Assembly (NCBI GenBank): GCA_030427335.1
Contig: JAUHWV010000006.1
Location: 1-37,301 of the forward strand
DNA from: Gammaproteobacteria bacterium
Lineage (GTDB): Bacteria; Pseudomonadota; Gammaproteobacteria; Pseudomonadales; Halieaceae
Direction of reading: 5' to 3'
DNA length: 37,301 nucleotides
The translations under genes were made by a program, and so were the position numbers. The notes below the pieces were generated by a model, which was not told where the DNA came from, searched no databases, and saw nothing but the letters and a program-made list of their open reading frames with translations. Shown here in pieces: positions 25,081 through 33,951 of this stretch (position 1 is the first letter of the stretch; each line of letters opens with the position of its first letter).

Positions 25081-25479
25081 TCAGAGAATGATAACTTCGC
25101 TAGCTTGTGGCCCTCTGTCGCCATGGGTGATCACAAAGCTGATACGAGACCCATCTTTCAGACTACGTCGGCCACCGTGCTTTAGGGCTCTAAAATGTAC
25201 GAATATTTCCTTATCGTCTTCGCAAATAACGAAACCGAAGCCTTTGGTTGCGTTAAACCATTTCACTACGCCTTGCTGTCGATCCTGGTTAGCACTTTCT
25301 GTGTTTGCGTGTGCGTTGAGGTTAGGCCTCTTCAGCAGCATGCTTGCGATGACAGTACTCAGTGCGGCCATAACCGGACTCAGCCAGGAGCTCAGCTCCG
25401 GATCTAGAGGTACAAATTGGGTTGAAATTCCTACGATAACGCCCGCACAGAACGCGGCAAAAGCGGTAAGGAGGTTCAT
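25081..25479 (-). CDS. Membrane-anchored cold-shock domain protein
   Basis: This 132-residue protein joins two hydrophobic segments (about residues 2-22 and 32-49) to a C-terminal cold-shock domain at about 67-132. The domain has the RNA-binding motifs KGFGFV and IFVHF and the VVKWFNATKG start typical of CspA proteins. The segments are separated by a short acidic loop and followed by KR and a polar linker. The domain should face the cytoplasm if it binds RNA. A good ribosome site (AAGGAC) precedes the ATG. It follows the ordinary csp gene by 34 bp on the same strand, so the two are probably co-transcribed. No role is established; RNA handling at the membrane is a hypothesis. Confidence 0.85.
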   Translation of the reverse strand: MNLLTAFAAFCAGVIVGISTQFVPLDPELSSWLSPVMAALSTVIASMLLKRPNLNAHANTESANQDRQQGVVKWFNATKGFGFVICEDDKEIFVHFRALKHGGRRSLKDGSRISFVITHGDRGPQASEVIIL

Positions 25480-25513
25480 TTAAGTCCTTTATTCAAAGCG
25501 TGATGATTTTGTA

Positions 25514-25726
25514 TTACTTCGGCGTAACGTCTTCAGCTTGAAGGCCTTTTGGGCCCGTGGTAAGCGTGAATTCGACCTCTTGGCCTTCGTTTAGAGTGCG
25601 AAAGCCTTCGCCTTGGATTGATCTGAAATGGACGAATACGTCATCGGGTTCACTGTCTCTTTCAATGAACCCATACCCCTTGGCGTTGTTAAACCACTTC
25701 ACCTTTCCACTAACGCGTTCAGACAT
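25514..25726 (-). CDS. Cold-shock protein (CspA family)
   Basis: This 70-residue protein is a single cold-shock domain and nothing more. The motifs [15 protein letters not shown] (RNP1) and DVFVHF (RNP2) are intact, and length and end ([13 protein letters not shown]) match CspA/CspE-type proteins. Such proteins bind single-stranded RNA or DNA and act as RNA chaperones; some are cold-induced and others constitutive, and sequence alone does not decide which. AAGG precedes the ATG after an A-rich leader. It lies 61 bp after valS and before the membrane-anchored paralogue, so it may have its own promoter overlapping the valS end. Confidence 0.93.
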   Translation of the reverse strand: MSERVSGKVKWFNNAKGYGFIERDSEPDDVFVHFRSIQGEGFRTLNEGQEVEFTLTTGPKGLQAEDVTPK

Positions 25727-25787
25727 AGTAAACCTTACTTTTTGCGTTGTTATTTTTATTACTGATCAAGGTATCGCTTTCTGTGGA

Positions 25788-28550
25788 TTATTTCAAGGCC
25801 TCGATTTGGGCCTGTTGCAGAGTTGTTTTACTGAGTTCCGCCTGGTTTTGCTCAAGTTTTTCGCGCTCTCTTGCTACGACCTCCGCTGGCGCTCTATCGG
25901 CAAAATTGGGATTAGCGAGTTTCGCTTGGACTCGATCGATCTCGGACAGTAACTGCGCCACGCGTTTGTTTATTCGGGCGAGCTCGGCTTCGATATCGAT
26001 CAGACCTTCCAGAGGCACAAATAGCTCCGTATCGCCCGCGATGAGTGAGGCCGATGGCGGCAGCTCCTCTTTATGATCTACCCACTGCAGACTGGTCAGT
26101 TTGCCCAGTTTTCGCAATAGGGCCTCGTTGGCGCGAACCGCTGTTTGGGCCTCGGGCGTATCGCTAAATAAGAATGCTGGGATGGCTTGTCCGGGATTCA
26201 AGTTCATGTCGGACCGAAGCGTGCGGGTCGCGGTTATCAAGGTTTTGATGCGGTTGATGCTACTCGTGACAGTGGCAGGCGCTGCTTCAAAGTCATTCGC
26301 TAAAGGGTAGGAGCACAACATGATGGAGGCGCCGTCTCGGCCGAGTACCGGCGCCACACGCTGCCATATTTCCTCGGTAATAAAGGGCATGTAAGGGTGC
26401 AGCATGCGCAGCGCCGCTTCAAGCACGTTAATGAGAGTGTGGTAGACGCCCCGTTTGCGTTCAGCCGTAGCCATCTCGTCCCACAGGACCGGTTTCGTGA
26501 ACTCTAGATACCAGTCGCAGTAATCGTTCCAGAAAAACTCGTACAAGTTTTGTGCTACATGATCAAAACGATAGGCCGTCATATTGGCGCTGACCTGCGT
26601 TAGCGTGTTGTGCAGGCGGTCGTAGATCCAGCGCTCGGCATCACCCAATTCCAACGGGCCATCCAAGTCGGTATCTTCCACTTGTGAGAGGACATAACGC
26701 GACGCATTCCAGATTTTATTGCAGAAGTTGCGGTAGCCTTCCACTCGACCTAGGTCAAATTTGATATCACGGCCGGTCGAGGCCAATGAGTAAAAGGTGT
26801 ACCGAAGAGCGTCGGTTCCGTAGGCAGGAATGCCGTCGGGAAAATGCTTTCGAGTTGCCTTTTCAATAGATTTGGCCATCTTTGGCTGCATCATTCCTGA
26901 GGTACGTTTGGTGACCAGTGATTCAAGATCGATTCCGTCAATCAAATCGATTGGGTCCAGAACATTACCCTTGGACTTCGACATCTTCTGGCCCTCGGCG
27001 TCACGCACCAAACCATGAACATAGACGGTTTTGAAGGGAACCTCTTTGCGGAAATGCAGGGTCATCATAATCATCCGGGCAACCCAGAAGAAGATGATAT
27101 CGAAGCCGGTGACCAGAACGGATGAGGGGTGGTAGCGCGTGAGCTCGGGCGTGTCCTCAGGCCATCCTAAGGTTGAGAAGGTCCACAGCGCGCTACTGAA
27201 CCACGTATCCAAGACGTCACTATCTTGCGTCAGCACGATAGTGTCAGCCAGATCGTTGTTCTTGCGGACAGTGCTTTCGTCTGTCCCGACGTAAACATTC
27301 CCCTCAGCGTCATACCACGCAGGGATACGATGCCCCCACCAAAGCTGTCGTGAAATACACCAGTCTTGGATATCCCGCATCCAAGCGAAGTAGGTGTTTT
27401 CCCACTGTTTTGGTACAAACTCGATAGCGCCGCTCTCGACAGCCTCGATGGCTGGGATCGCCAGCTGTTTCGCGTCGACGTACCATTGATCCGTAAGATA
27501 AGGTTCAATCACCGCGCCGGAACGGTCTCCGCGAGGCACTTTCAGCGTATGCGGCTCGATTTTTTCCAATAAACCTAGCGTCTCAAATTCTGCAACGACT
27601 CTGGCTCGAGCTTCAAATCGGTCTAAGCCACGATAGTGGGCAGGCACAGTCTCATTGAGTGCGGCGCTGTCATCAAAAATGTTGATCATGGGCAGGTCGT
27701 GCCGCTTACCTACTTCGTAGTCGTTGAAGTCGTGCGCTGGCGTAATTTTTACGCAGCCGCTGCCGAATTCAGCATCTACGTACTCGTCGGCGATAATCGG
27801 TATTTCTCGATTACAAATTGGCAAGGTGACGCTACGGCCCACTAAGTGGGAATAGCGTTCGTCACTGGGATTCACGGCGACTGCGGTGTCACCGAGCATG
27901 GTCTCTGGTCGAGTGGTGGCAACAACGATCGATTCATCTGATCCCGTGACAGGGTAGCGGAAGTGCCACAGAGACCCTTGTTCCTCCTCGTTAATGACTT
28001 CGAGATCCGAGACTGCCGTGTGGAATTTGGGGTCCCAGTTAACCAATCGCTTGCCGCGGTAAATCAGGCCCTCGTTATATAGATCGATAAATACTTTTTG
28101 AACCGCGGCCGAAAGCCCCGGATCCATGGTGAAGCGTTCCCTAGACCAGTCGAGGGAGGTACCCAGTCTTCGCAACTGCGAGGTAATCGTACCTCCTGAT
28201 TGATGCTTCCATTCCCATACTTTTTCGATAAAAGCATCTCGGCCTAGGTCACGGCGATGGAGCCCCTGTGCTTCCAGCTGGCGCTCTACGACCATTTGGG
28301 TTGCGATACCCGCGTGATCGGTACCGACTTGCCACAGAGTGTCGCATCCTAGCATCCTGTGATAGCGGATGAGCGCATCCATGATGGTGTCTTGAAAACC
28401 ATGTCCCATATGCAAGCTACCAGTGACGTTCGGCGGCGGAATCATGATGCTGTAAGGTGTGCCCGTTCCGCTTGGCTTAAAGTAGCCCTGCGATTCCCAG
28501 TGCTGATACCAACGCGTTTCTATGCTGTCAGGCTGATAAGTTTTGTCCAT
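25788..28550 (-). CDS. valS: Valyl-tRNA synthetase
   Basis: This 920-residue class I synthetase charges tRNA-Val. The HIGH-type motif is HMGH at residues 47-50 within [14 protein letters not shown], and KMSKS is at about 522-526 in [10 protein letters not shown]. Between them lies the CP1 editing domain that removes mischarged Thr. The C-terminal arm (from about residue 855) is the coiled coil typical of ValRS. Length and all signature regions are normal, so this is the housekeeping copy. It follows holC by 39 bp in the pepA-holC-valS order common in Gammaproteobacteria. Confidence 0.97.
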   Translation of the reverse strand: MDKTYQPDSIETRWYQHWESQGYFKPSGTGTPYSIMIPPPNVTGSLHMGHGFQDTIMDALIRYHRMLGCDTLWQVGTDHAGIATQMVVERQLEAQGLHRRDLGRDAFIEKVWEWKHQSGGTITSQLRRLGTSLDWSRERFTMDPGLSAAVQKVFIDLYNEGLIYRGKRLVNWDPKFHTAVSDLEVINEEEQGSLWHFRYPVTGSDESIVVATTRPETMLGDTAVAVNPSDERYSHLVGRSVTLPICNREIPIIADEYVDAEFGSGCVKITPAHDFNDYEVGKRHDLPMINIFDDSAALNETVPAHYRGLDRFEARARVVAEFETLGLLEKIEPHTLKVPRGDRSGAVIEPYLTDQWYVDAKQLAIPAIEAVESGAIEFVPKQWENTYFAWMRDIQDWCISRQLWWGHRIPAWYDAEGNVYVGTDESTVRKNNDLADTIVLTQDSDVLDTWFSSALWTFSTLGWPEDTPELTRYHPSSVLVTGFDIIFFWVARMIMMTLHFRKEVPFKTVYVHGLVRDAEGQKMSKSKGNVLDPIDLIDGIDLESLVTKRTSGMMQPKMAKSIEKATRKHFPDGIPAYGTDALRYTFYSLASTGRDIKFDLGRVEGYRNFCNKIWNASRYVLSQVEDTDLDGPLELGDAERWIYDRLHNTLTQVSANMTAYRFDHVAQNLYEFFWNDYCDWYLEFTKPVLWDEMATAERKRGVYHTLINVLEAALRMLHPYMPFITEEIWQRVAPVLGRDGASIMLCSYPLANDFEAAPATVTSSINRIKTLITATRTLRSDMNLNPGQAIPAFLFSDTPEAQTAVRANEALLRKLGKLTSLQWVDHKEELPPSASLIAGDTELFVPLEGLIDIEAELARINKRVAQLLSEIDRVQAKLANPNFADRAPAEVVAREREKLEQNQAELSKTTLQQAQIEALK

Positions 28551-28589
28551 GTGGGGTGGAACCTTAGCGTAATCTGAAAAAAGGCGTGA

Positions 28590-29030
28590 TTATACGGGAT
28601 TCGGTCGCGCTACGTCGTGCTTTTCGAGTCTGAATCCACGGTGTTTATACCAGCGCCACGCCTCGCGCATCGCGTTTAAGTGGCTCTCTTGCTGCGTAAC
28701 GATCTCTACAATGCGTTGGAATCGAGACGCGAAACTATCGGTTTTCAACGATAGATTGATCAGGCAATCGTGGTGATTTGCCGTGGGTAGATCATGGTGA
28801 ATCACGATTGGGCTGTGCGTGTCGCTGTCACCGAGGGTGCAAGGTAGGAAGCCATCTCGTCTGAAACTCCAAAAGGCGGCGTGAACCGCCTCGGAGTGTC
28901 TGAGATCTTGTGTGAGCACAAAAATGCGGTGGCCGCGCTGGAATGCTTTCTCTGCTAGCACGGCGGCCACATGATTTGCGGCTTCGAGCGACGCGTCTTG
29001 TACGACGTAAAATCCGACTCGAGTCATCAA
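28590..29030 (-). CDS. holC: DNA polymerase III subunit chi
   Basis: This 146-residue protein matches HolC. Family features include the N-terminal FYVV strand followed by an AAxxVAxxLAEKAFxRGHRIFVLTQD region and a C-terminal WxWYKHRGF stretch. Chi, in the clamp-loader complex with psi, contacts single-stranded-DNA-binding protein during replication. Its place between pepA and valS is the conserved gammaproteobacterial arrangement and supports the call as much as the sequence does. Only 3 bp separate it from the pepA stop, so it is translated as part of that operon. Confidence 0.88.
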   Translation of the reverse strand: MMTRVGFYVVQDASLEAANHVAAVLAEKAFQRGHRIFVLTQDLRHSEAVHAAFWSFRRDGFLPCTLGDSDTHSPIVIHHDLPTANHHDCLINLSLKTDSFASRFQRIVEIVTQQESHLNAMREAWRWYKHRGFRLEKHDVARPNPV

Positions 29031-29033
29031 GAC

Positions 29034-30509
29034 TTAACGGCTCGCTAGATATTCACACAGCAGAGCGACGGGTCGGCCGGTTGCGCCCTTCGGGCTCGAG
29101 TTCCAAGCGGTCCCAGCGATATCTAAGTGCGCCCAGGGATAGGCTTTCGTGAAGCGCGACAAAAAGCACGCTGCGGTAACGCTGCCCGCCGATGGACCAC
29201 CAATGTTGCCGATATCCGCAAAGGGGGAGTCCAGCAGATTCTGGTATTCGTCCCACAAGGGCATACGCCAAGCGCGGTCACCCGTCGTCTCACCCGCGTC
29301 CAGCAATGCAGCAGCCAAATCATCATTATTTGCGTACAGTCCTGTCGCATGATGGCCAAGGGCAACGACGCAGGCGCCAGTAAGCGTTGCGATGTCGACT
29401 ACGGAAGCCGGCTTGAAGCGTTCGGCGTAGGTGAGTGCATCGCACAACACTAAGCGGCCCTCCGCGTCGGTATTCAAGATCTCAATCGTTTGACCAGACA
29501 TACTTGTCACAACGTCACCGGGTTTTGTGGCTGTGCCGCTTGGCATATTTTCTGCGGCAGCCACAATAGCCACTAAATTCACTTTGGCGCCGGAGGAGGC
29601 AAGCGCCTTGACGGTGCCAAATACGCTCGCTGCGCCGCCCATATCGAATTTCATTTCATCCATTTTTGCGCCAGGTTTGAGCGAAATGCCGCCTGTATCG
29701 AAAGTGATGCCCTTGCCAACTAGGCAGTGAGTCGCTTTTTTGGTTGGCGCGCCTTGATAGTGCATCACGATAAGCTGCGCTTCCTGAGCCGAACCCGCAG
29801 CAACGGATAGGAGGGAATGCATACCCAGTTCGCGCATTTGCGCCTCACCTAGGATTTCACAGGTGACGGTATCAAATTGATCAGCTAGGCTCTGTGCTTG
29901 CTCGCTTAAATAAGTCGGGGTGCAAATGTTGCCCGGTAAATTTGCCAGTTCACGTGCGTAGTTTATTCCTTGTCCCACCGTCGCTCCGGCGTTGCCACCG
30001 CGCTTGATTGCCGCGATTGCGCTTTTTCCCTGACTCAGCAAAGTAAATTTGGTGAGGCTCGGTGGCGTGGGTTTTTTGCCTAGGGTCGTCGTGTATTTGT
30101 AGCTTGCACAGGTCAGCTCGCGAGCGAGTGTTTTCGAAAGCGTCTCGTAGGCGTCTGTTTCGAATCCATCTAAATCGAGAGTCGCTTCTTTACACGCCAG
30201 TCTGCTGAGTTGTCCCCACAGTGTGCCGACTAGCTGCTTAATCTGGTACTCATTCAAGTCTTTGGTGTCGCCCAAGCCAAGCAACACAATCCTGGGAAAA
30301 AACTCGTTCCCTGAGAGTAGAACACACTGTTTTCGTTCACCCGAGAAGTCTTTGTTTTTCCAGACTCTCGAGAGCAAACCACCTGTTGCTGTGTCTAGGC
30401 CCGCCAAGCGAGAGGGGCATTTTTTGGTTTGGCTTAGGGGTAATACCAAGCAAGGGGTTTTTTGTTGCTCTGGCTGACCGGCCTTGCTGTGAAAAACGAG
30501 TTCCGACAT
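29034..30509 (-). CDS. pepA: Leucyl aminopeptidase (M17 family)
   Basis: This 491-residue M17 metallopeptidase removes N-terminal residues from peptides in the cytoplasm. The two-metal active site is intact: VGKGITFDTGGISLKPG and MDEMKFDMGGAA supply metal ligands and the catalytic Lys, and NTDAEGRLVL carries the signature Asp, Glu and Arg. The N-terminal half is the usual regulatory domain. E. coli PepA also acts as a DNA-binding protein in recombination and repression, which cannot be judged here. It is the first gene of pepA-holC-valS, with GAGAGGAAC before the ATG, and diverges from lptF. Confidence 0.95.
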   Translation of the reverse strand: MSELVFHSKAGQPEQQKTPCLVLPLSQTKKCPSRLAGLDTATGGLLSRVWKNKDFSGERKQCVLLSGNEFFPRIVLLGLGDTKDLNEYQIKQLVGTLWGQLSRLACKEATLDLDGFETDAYETLSKTLARELTCASYKYTTTLGKKPTPPSLTKFTLLSQGKSAIAAIKRGGNAGATVGQGINYARELANLPGNICTPTYLSEQAQSLADQFDTVTCEILGEAQMRELGMHSLLSVAAGSAQEAQLIVMHYQGAPTKKATHCLVGKGITFDTGGISLKPGAKMDEMKFDMGGAASVFGTVKALASSGAKVNLVAIVAAAENMPSGTATKPGDVVTSMSGQTIEILNTDAEGRLVLCDALTYAERFKPASVVDIATLTGACVVALGHHATGLYANNDDLAAALLDAGETTGDRAWRMPLWDEYQNLLDSPFADIGNIGGPSAGSVTAACFLSRFTKAYPWAHLDIAGTAWNSSPKGATGRPVALLCEYLASR

Positions 30510-30549
30510 GAAAAGTTCCTCTCTAGTGTAAGGAGTAGTGTAAACTGAG

Positions 30550-30564
30550 GTTTCAAATAGAAAC
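30550..30564. promoter_or_regulatory. GTTTC-n5-GAAAC inverted repeat between pepA and lptF
   Basis: The 82-bp gap between divergent pepA and lptF contains a perfect inverted repeat with 5-bp arms and a 5-bp spacer. Nearby TAGTGTAA occurs twice. The symmetry could mark a regulator site for one or both genes, but arms of 5 bp can arise by chance. Confidence 0.3.
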
Positions 30565-30591
30565 GGACAGTATAAGGATCCTTGTCGTAAC

Positions 30592-31695
30592 GTGCTAATA
30601 CTTCGCTACTTGACGCGCGATATTTTAACGCATACCGCAGCCGTTTCGATCGTCATACTGCTTGTTGTGTTCAGTAGCCAGTTTGTACGTCAGCTGGGAA
30701 ATGTGGCAGAGGGGGATCTCGCTGCCGAATTCTTAGCCTCGCTCATGCTGTTTTCGCTTCCGAGCTATCTCGAACTGGTTCTACCTTTGGGGTTTTTCGT
30801 TGGGCTTATGCTTGCGCTTGGACGCTTGTATATCGATAGCGAAATTACGGTGCTGAGCACGAGTGGACTGGGCCCGATGCGCTTATTGCGGTACACATTG
30901 GTGTCGGGAGTTTTGATGGCGGGCATCAGCGCGATGATGAGCTTTTCGGTCACACCTTGGTCAAAGGATCGTGTTCTCGGCATTGTGAGCGTTGCTGCAG
31001 ACGAAACCGGTCTAGCCGCTTTTGCGCCCGGCCGGTTTCAGCGGCGTCACGGCGGGTTTGATACGATTTACGCAGAATCAGTTGATTCAGAGAGTGGCTT
31101 GCTTGAGGGCATCTTCTTAGCTGAGCAAGAGCGTAATGACGAGGGCGCTGAGCGCATTACGCTGACCTTTGCTGAACGTGGGCGGGTGGTTCTAGATCAA
31201 GGGAATGGGGGGCGCTATCTAGAGCTGTCCGAAGGTCGACGTTACCACGGAGTTCCGGGTTTAAATGAATTCCGAATAACCCAGTTTCAGACCCTCGGTG
31301 AGCGTTTGCCTGACGCGGAGGTGCGTGCTTCTGGTTTAGGTGACGACTTCCAAGATGCAAGATCAACGTTGGATCTGCTTTCATCGTCTGACTCCGCCTC
31401 ATACGCGACCCTAGGTTGGCGTGCCTCGCTGGTGTTCATGCCTTTGAATCTGTCTTTATTGGCTTTAGGTTTGGCTCGAACAGATAAGCGACGAGGCCGT
31501 TACGTCATGCTGTTGCCCGCGATATTGCTGTATTTGGTCTACTTGGTGACCCTCGCGAATTTGCGCGCTTCGGTTGCCGAGGGAGAGAGTGCTCTAATCA
31601 TTGTCGCACTTCATCTGGTGATCACGATTTTGGGACTGGTGATTTTGATGTGGCCGGTGATGCGTTTGAAATTGCGCCGAGCGAGGTCAACATGA
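30592..31695 (+). CDS. lptF: LPS export ABC transporter permease LptF
   Basis: This 367-residue inner-membrane protein is a YjgP/YjgQ-family permease. It has three N-terminal membrane helices (about residues 10-33, 50-75, 98-120), a large periplasmic beta-jellyroll-like region (about 125-270), and three C-terminal helices. With LptG and the LptB ATPase it extracts lipopolysaccharide from the inner membrane and passes it to LptC. The start is GTG at 30592; the AAGGA element lies about 13 bp upstream, so initiation may be weak. The stop overlaps the lptG start as ATGA. The divergent pepA/lptF arrangement is typical of Gammaproteobacteria and supports the name. Confidence 0.93.
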   Translation: MLILRYLTRDILTHTAAVSIVILLVVFSSQFVRQLGNVAEGDLAAEFLASLMLFSLPSYLELVLPLGFFVGLMLALGRLYIDSEITVLSTSGLGPMRLLRYTLVSGVLMAGISAMMSFSVTPWSKDRVLGIVSVAADETGLAAFAPGRFQRRHGGFDTIYAESVDSESGLLEGIFLAEQERNDEGAERITLTFAERGRVVLDQGNGGRYLELSEGRRYHGVPGLNEFRITQFQTLGERLPDAEVRASGLGDDFQDARSTLDLLSSSDSASYATLGWRASLVFMPLNLSLLALGLARTDKRRGRYVMLLPAILLYLVYLVTLANLRASVAEGESALIIVALHLVITILGLVILMWPVMRLKLRRARST

Positions 31696-32753
31696 TTTTG
31701 CTCGAACGCTATGTAGGCGCGCAGGTCGTATGGGGTATTACCGTGGTCCTTGCCGTTCTGGTGGGGCTCGATGCGCTGTCAGCAGTGATAGATGAAGTGC
31801 AGGATCTTCGCGGCAACTACGGGTTTTCCGACGCGCTGTTTTATGTCGCCACGTCTTTACCCGGCAGAATAGTGGAACTTGCTCCAATCGCCGTATTGGT
31901 CGGTGTATTAGTGGCTTTGGGTCAACTGGCTTCAACCAGTGAGTTAGTAGTGATTCGTTCGTCTGGTGTGTCTCAAAAGGGCATACTTAAAATTTTGTTA
32001 AAGCCGGTATTAGTTCTAGCGGGTGTTCTACTGATTGTTGGCGAATTTGTCGTCCCTAAGGTCGAACAGTTGGGTGAAACGGAGCGCGCACTGGCGATGA
32101 GCGACAACGGTAACGTCACCGGTCGTTATGGCATGTGGTATCGCGAGGGGCGTCATTTTATACACTTTAACGCAGTGCAATCCGCCGGCGTGATCTACGG
32201 CATCACCCTGTTTACCTTTGATGATAGCTGGGCGCTGAGCGAGGAAATTCGTGCTCGACGAGGCACCTTTCAGAATTCGGGCTGGTTGTTGGAAGAAGTG
32301 GAGCGAACACAGATAAACTCTTGGGGTACAGAGGCGAGTCAGCTTACAACCTTGCTCTGGGAAACGGATGTGACGCCAGAGCTTTTGGCTATGGAATCCG
32401 TAAGCCCAGACCGCGCGAGCATCAACGATCTTTTGATGTATAGCGCGTATCTACATCAGCAAGGTTTGGAGGCCGCGGACTATGAAGTTGCGGCCTGGAA
32501 GAAGATCACTCAACCGCTAGCGATTGTAATGCTCGTGCTGGTGGCGACGGGTTTTATCTTCGGCCCTTTGCGTGACGGCACTTTGGGTTTGCGGGTTTTT
32601 ATTGGAACCTTGGTCGGTTTGGCTTTCAAAATCAGCCAAGATTTGGTGACGTCGGTTACCTTGGTTTACGGTCTCGCACCGTGGCTGGCTGTGCTGTTGC
32701 CCCTCGCTATCGGGACGGTTGCCGGCATTTACTTGTTAAAACGTGGTTCATGA
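31692..32753 (+). CDS. lptG: LPS export ABC transporter permease LptG
   Basis: This 353-residue protein is the second YjgP/YjgQ permease, with the typical start MILLERYVGAQV, three N-terminal and three C-terminal helices around a periplasmic domain, and the NGNVTGRYGMWYREG region found in LptG. It pairs with LptF in the LptB2FG extractor. I use ATG 31692, which overlaps the lptF stop as ATGA and has GCGAGG upstream; an earlier in-frame start would add 14 residues inside lptF. The 3' end overlaps the convergent RDD gene by 6 bp. Confidence 0.93.
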   Translation: MILLERYVGAQVVWGITVVLAVLVGLDALSAVIDEVQDLRGNYGFSDALFYVATSLPGRIVELAPIAVLVGVLVALGQLASTSELVVIRSSGVSQKGILKILLKPVLVLAGVLLIVGEFVVPKVEQLGETERALAMSDNGNVTGRYGMWYREGRHFIHFNAVQSAGVIYGITLFTFDDSWALSEEIRARRGTFQNSGWLLEEVERTQINSWGTEASQLTTLLWETDVTPELLAMESVSPDRASINDLLMYSAYLHQQGLEAADYEVAAWKKITQPLAIVMLVLVATGFIFGPLRDGTLGLRVFIGTLVGLAFKISQDLVTSVTLVYGLAPWLAVLLPLAIGTVAGIYLLKRGS

Positions 32754-33203
32754 GGTCACTTTAGGTATTTGAACCAGTTTGGTTCCGGAGAGACGGTCGT
32801 GCAAATACAGACCATTCTTATCGACGAAACGCCACGCCAATCCAAGTCCGAACAGGCCATAGGCCAAGATCGCGGTGAACAGACGTAAAAACAATTGTCT
32901 GGTGTTGGCCGGGGATCCATTTAAGTCAACGAGTTTGATTCGCCAGGCCTGCATACCAAGGGTTTGTCCGCCCCGACGCCAGAATATGAAGTAGAATACC
33001 GCAACGCTGAGCAACGCTCCCGCTTGGACTGCAGTGGGCGGTAGTGCAACGACGTCATTTTGTGCTGCGGGAGGTGGCAAGATAGTGACGTAGAGACCCA
33101 TAATGAGAGCGGTGGTCAGCATAATAATGGGTACCACCAAAAAAGTATCATAGACGAGCGCTAAGAGGTGACGACCTAACGAGGGTCTCGTTTCTGCAGA
33201 CAT
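32748..33203 (-). CDS. RDD-family membrane protein
   Basis: This 151-residue protein fits the RDD family: an Arg-containing start to the first helix (RHLLALVYDTFLVVP), a second helix at about residues 67-84, and a GMQAWRIKLVDLNG stretch followed by a third helix (about 105-125). It is an inner-membrane protein of unclear function; some RDD proteins have been tied to ion or small-solute transport, but the sequence does not say which. It is divergent from the response regulator gene and convergent with lptG. Placing it after lptG is a recurring gammaproteobacterial arrangement as far as I recall, with no proven link to LPS export. Confidence 0.85.
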   Translation of the reverse strand: MSAETRPSLGRHLLALVYDTFLVVPIIMLTTALIMGLYVTILPPPAAQNDVVALPPTAVQAGALLSVAVFYFIFWRRGGQTLGMQAWRIKLVDLNGSPANTRQLFLRLFTAILAYGLFGLGLAWRFVDKNGLYLHDRLSGTKLVQIPKVTS

Positions 33204-33273
33204 AAATTAAAGTTTCCTAGTAATATCAGAAAACGGCGGTTTAGAATAACACAGACTGAGCTTGGAGCAGTGC

Positions 33274-33951
33274 ATGAAAGTTCTACTTATCGAAGACGAC
33301 GCATCCGTAGCTGATTTTGTGAGCGCTGAGTTAGCGAAAAAAGGCCACGAGTGCCAGTGTGCGCGCAATGGGTCTGAAGGCTTGGTGGCCGCTAATACCA
33401 CCCGTTGGGATGCGCTGATTGTAGACCGCATGCTACCCCGACTGGATGGACTGAGTGTAATAAAAAATTTGCGGGAGGGGGGCGATTTGACCCCCGTGTT
33501 GATACTCAGTGCGCTGGGTGAGGTAGACGATCGTGTTCAGGGTTTGCAAACGGGTGCAGACGACTATCTAGTCAAACCTTTTTCGGCGGAAGAATTGCTG
33601 GCTCGTCTCGAGGCGATTCATCGACGTATGGCGCCTTTGGGGGCTGATTTTCGAACTACCCTGGAGCACGAAGACCTGCGGCTTGATTTGATTAGCCAAG
33701 AGGTGAGTCGCGCGGGGACCGCAATTTCACTGCAACCGAGGGAATATCGCTTGCTCGAATATTTGATGCGGCACGCTGGGCAGATCGTAACCCGCGGGAT
33801 GTTGTTGGAGCACGTGTGGGGATACCACTTTGACCCCCAAACTAACGTAATTGACGTTCACATATCGAGACTGCGTCAGAAAATCGATCGCGACTTTGAT
33901 TACCCGCTGGTTCATACGGTTCGGGGCGCAGGTTATCGCTTCGGTGACTGA
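33274..33951 (+). CDS. OmpR/PhoB-family response regulator
   Basis: This 225-residue protein has an N-terminal receiver domain with the acidic pocket (EDD near residue 7-9), phospho-acceptor Asp51 (LIVDRMLP), the Ser of LSALGE and the Lys of LVKPFS. A C-terminal winged-helix DNA-binding domain follows (LQPREYRLLEYLMRHAG and VIDVHISRLRQKID). I start at ATG 33274, with GGAG five bases upstream; a TTG four codons earlier is less likely. The stop overlaps the likely GTG of the histidine kinase gene. The target genes are not identifiable from the sequence. Confidence 0.93.
   Translation: MKVLLIEDDASVADFVSAELAKKGHECQCARNGSEGLVAANTTRWDALIVDRMLPRLDGLSVIKNLREGGDLTPVLILSALGEVDDRVQGLQTGADDYLVKPFSAEELLARLEAIHRRMAPLGADFRTTLEHEDLRLDLISQEVSRAGTAISLQPREYRLLEYLMRHAGQIVTRGMLLEHVWGYHFDPQTNVIDVHISRLRQKIDRDFDYPLVHTVRGAGYRFGD

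Noticed and set aside
25768-25796. Possible promoter (TTGAAA and TACCTT, minus strand) for the csp gene at the valS end
   Set aside because: The -10 matches the consensus at only three positions, so although the spacing is 17 bp I do not list it as a feature.
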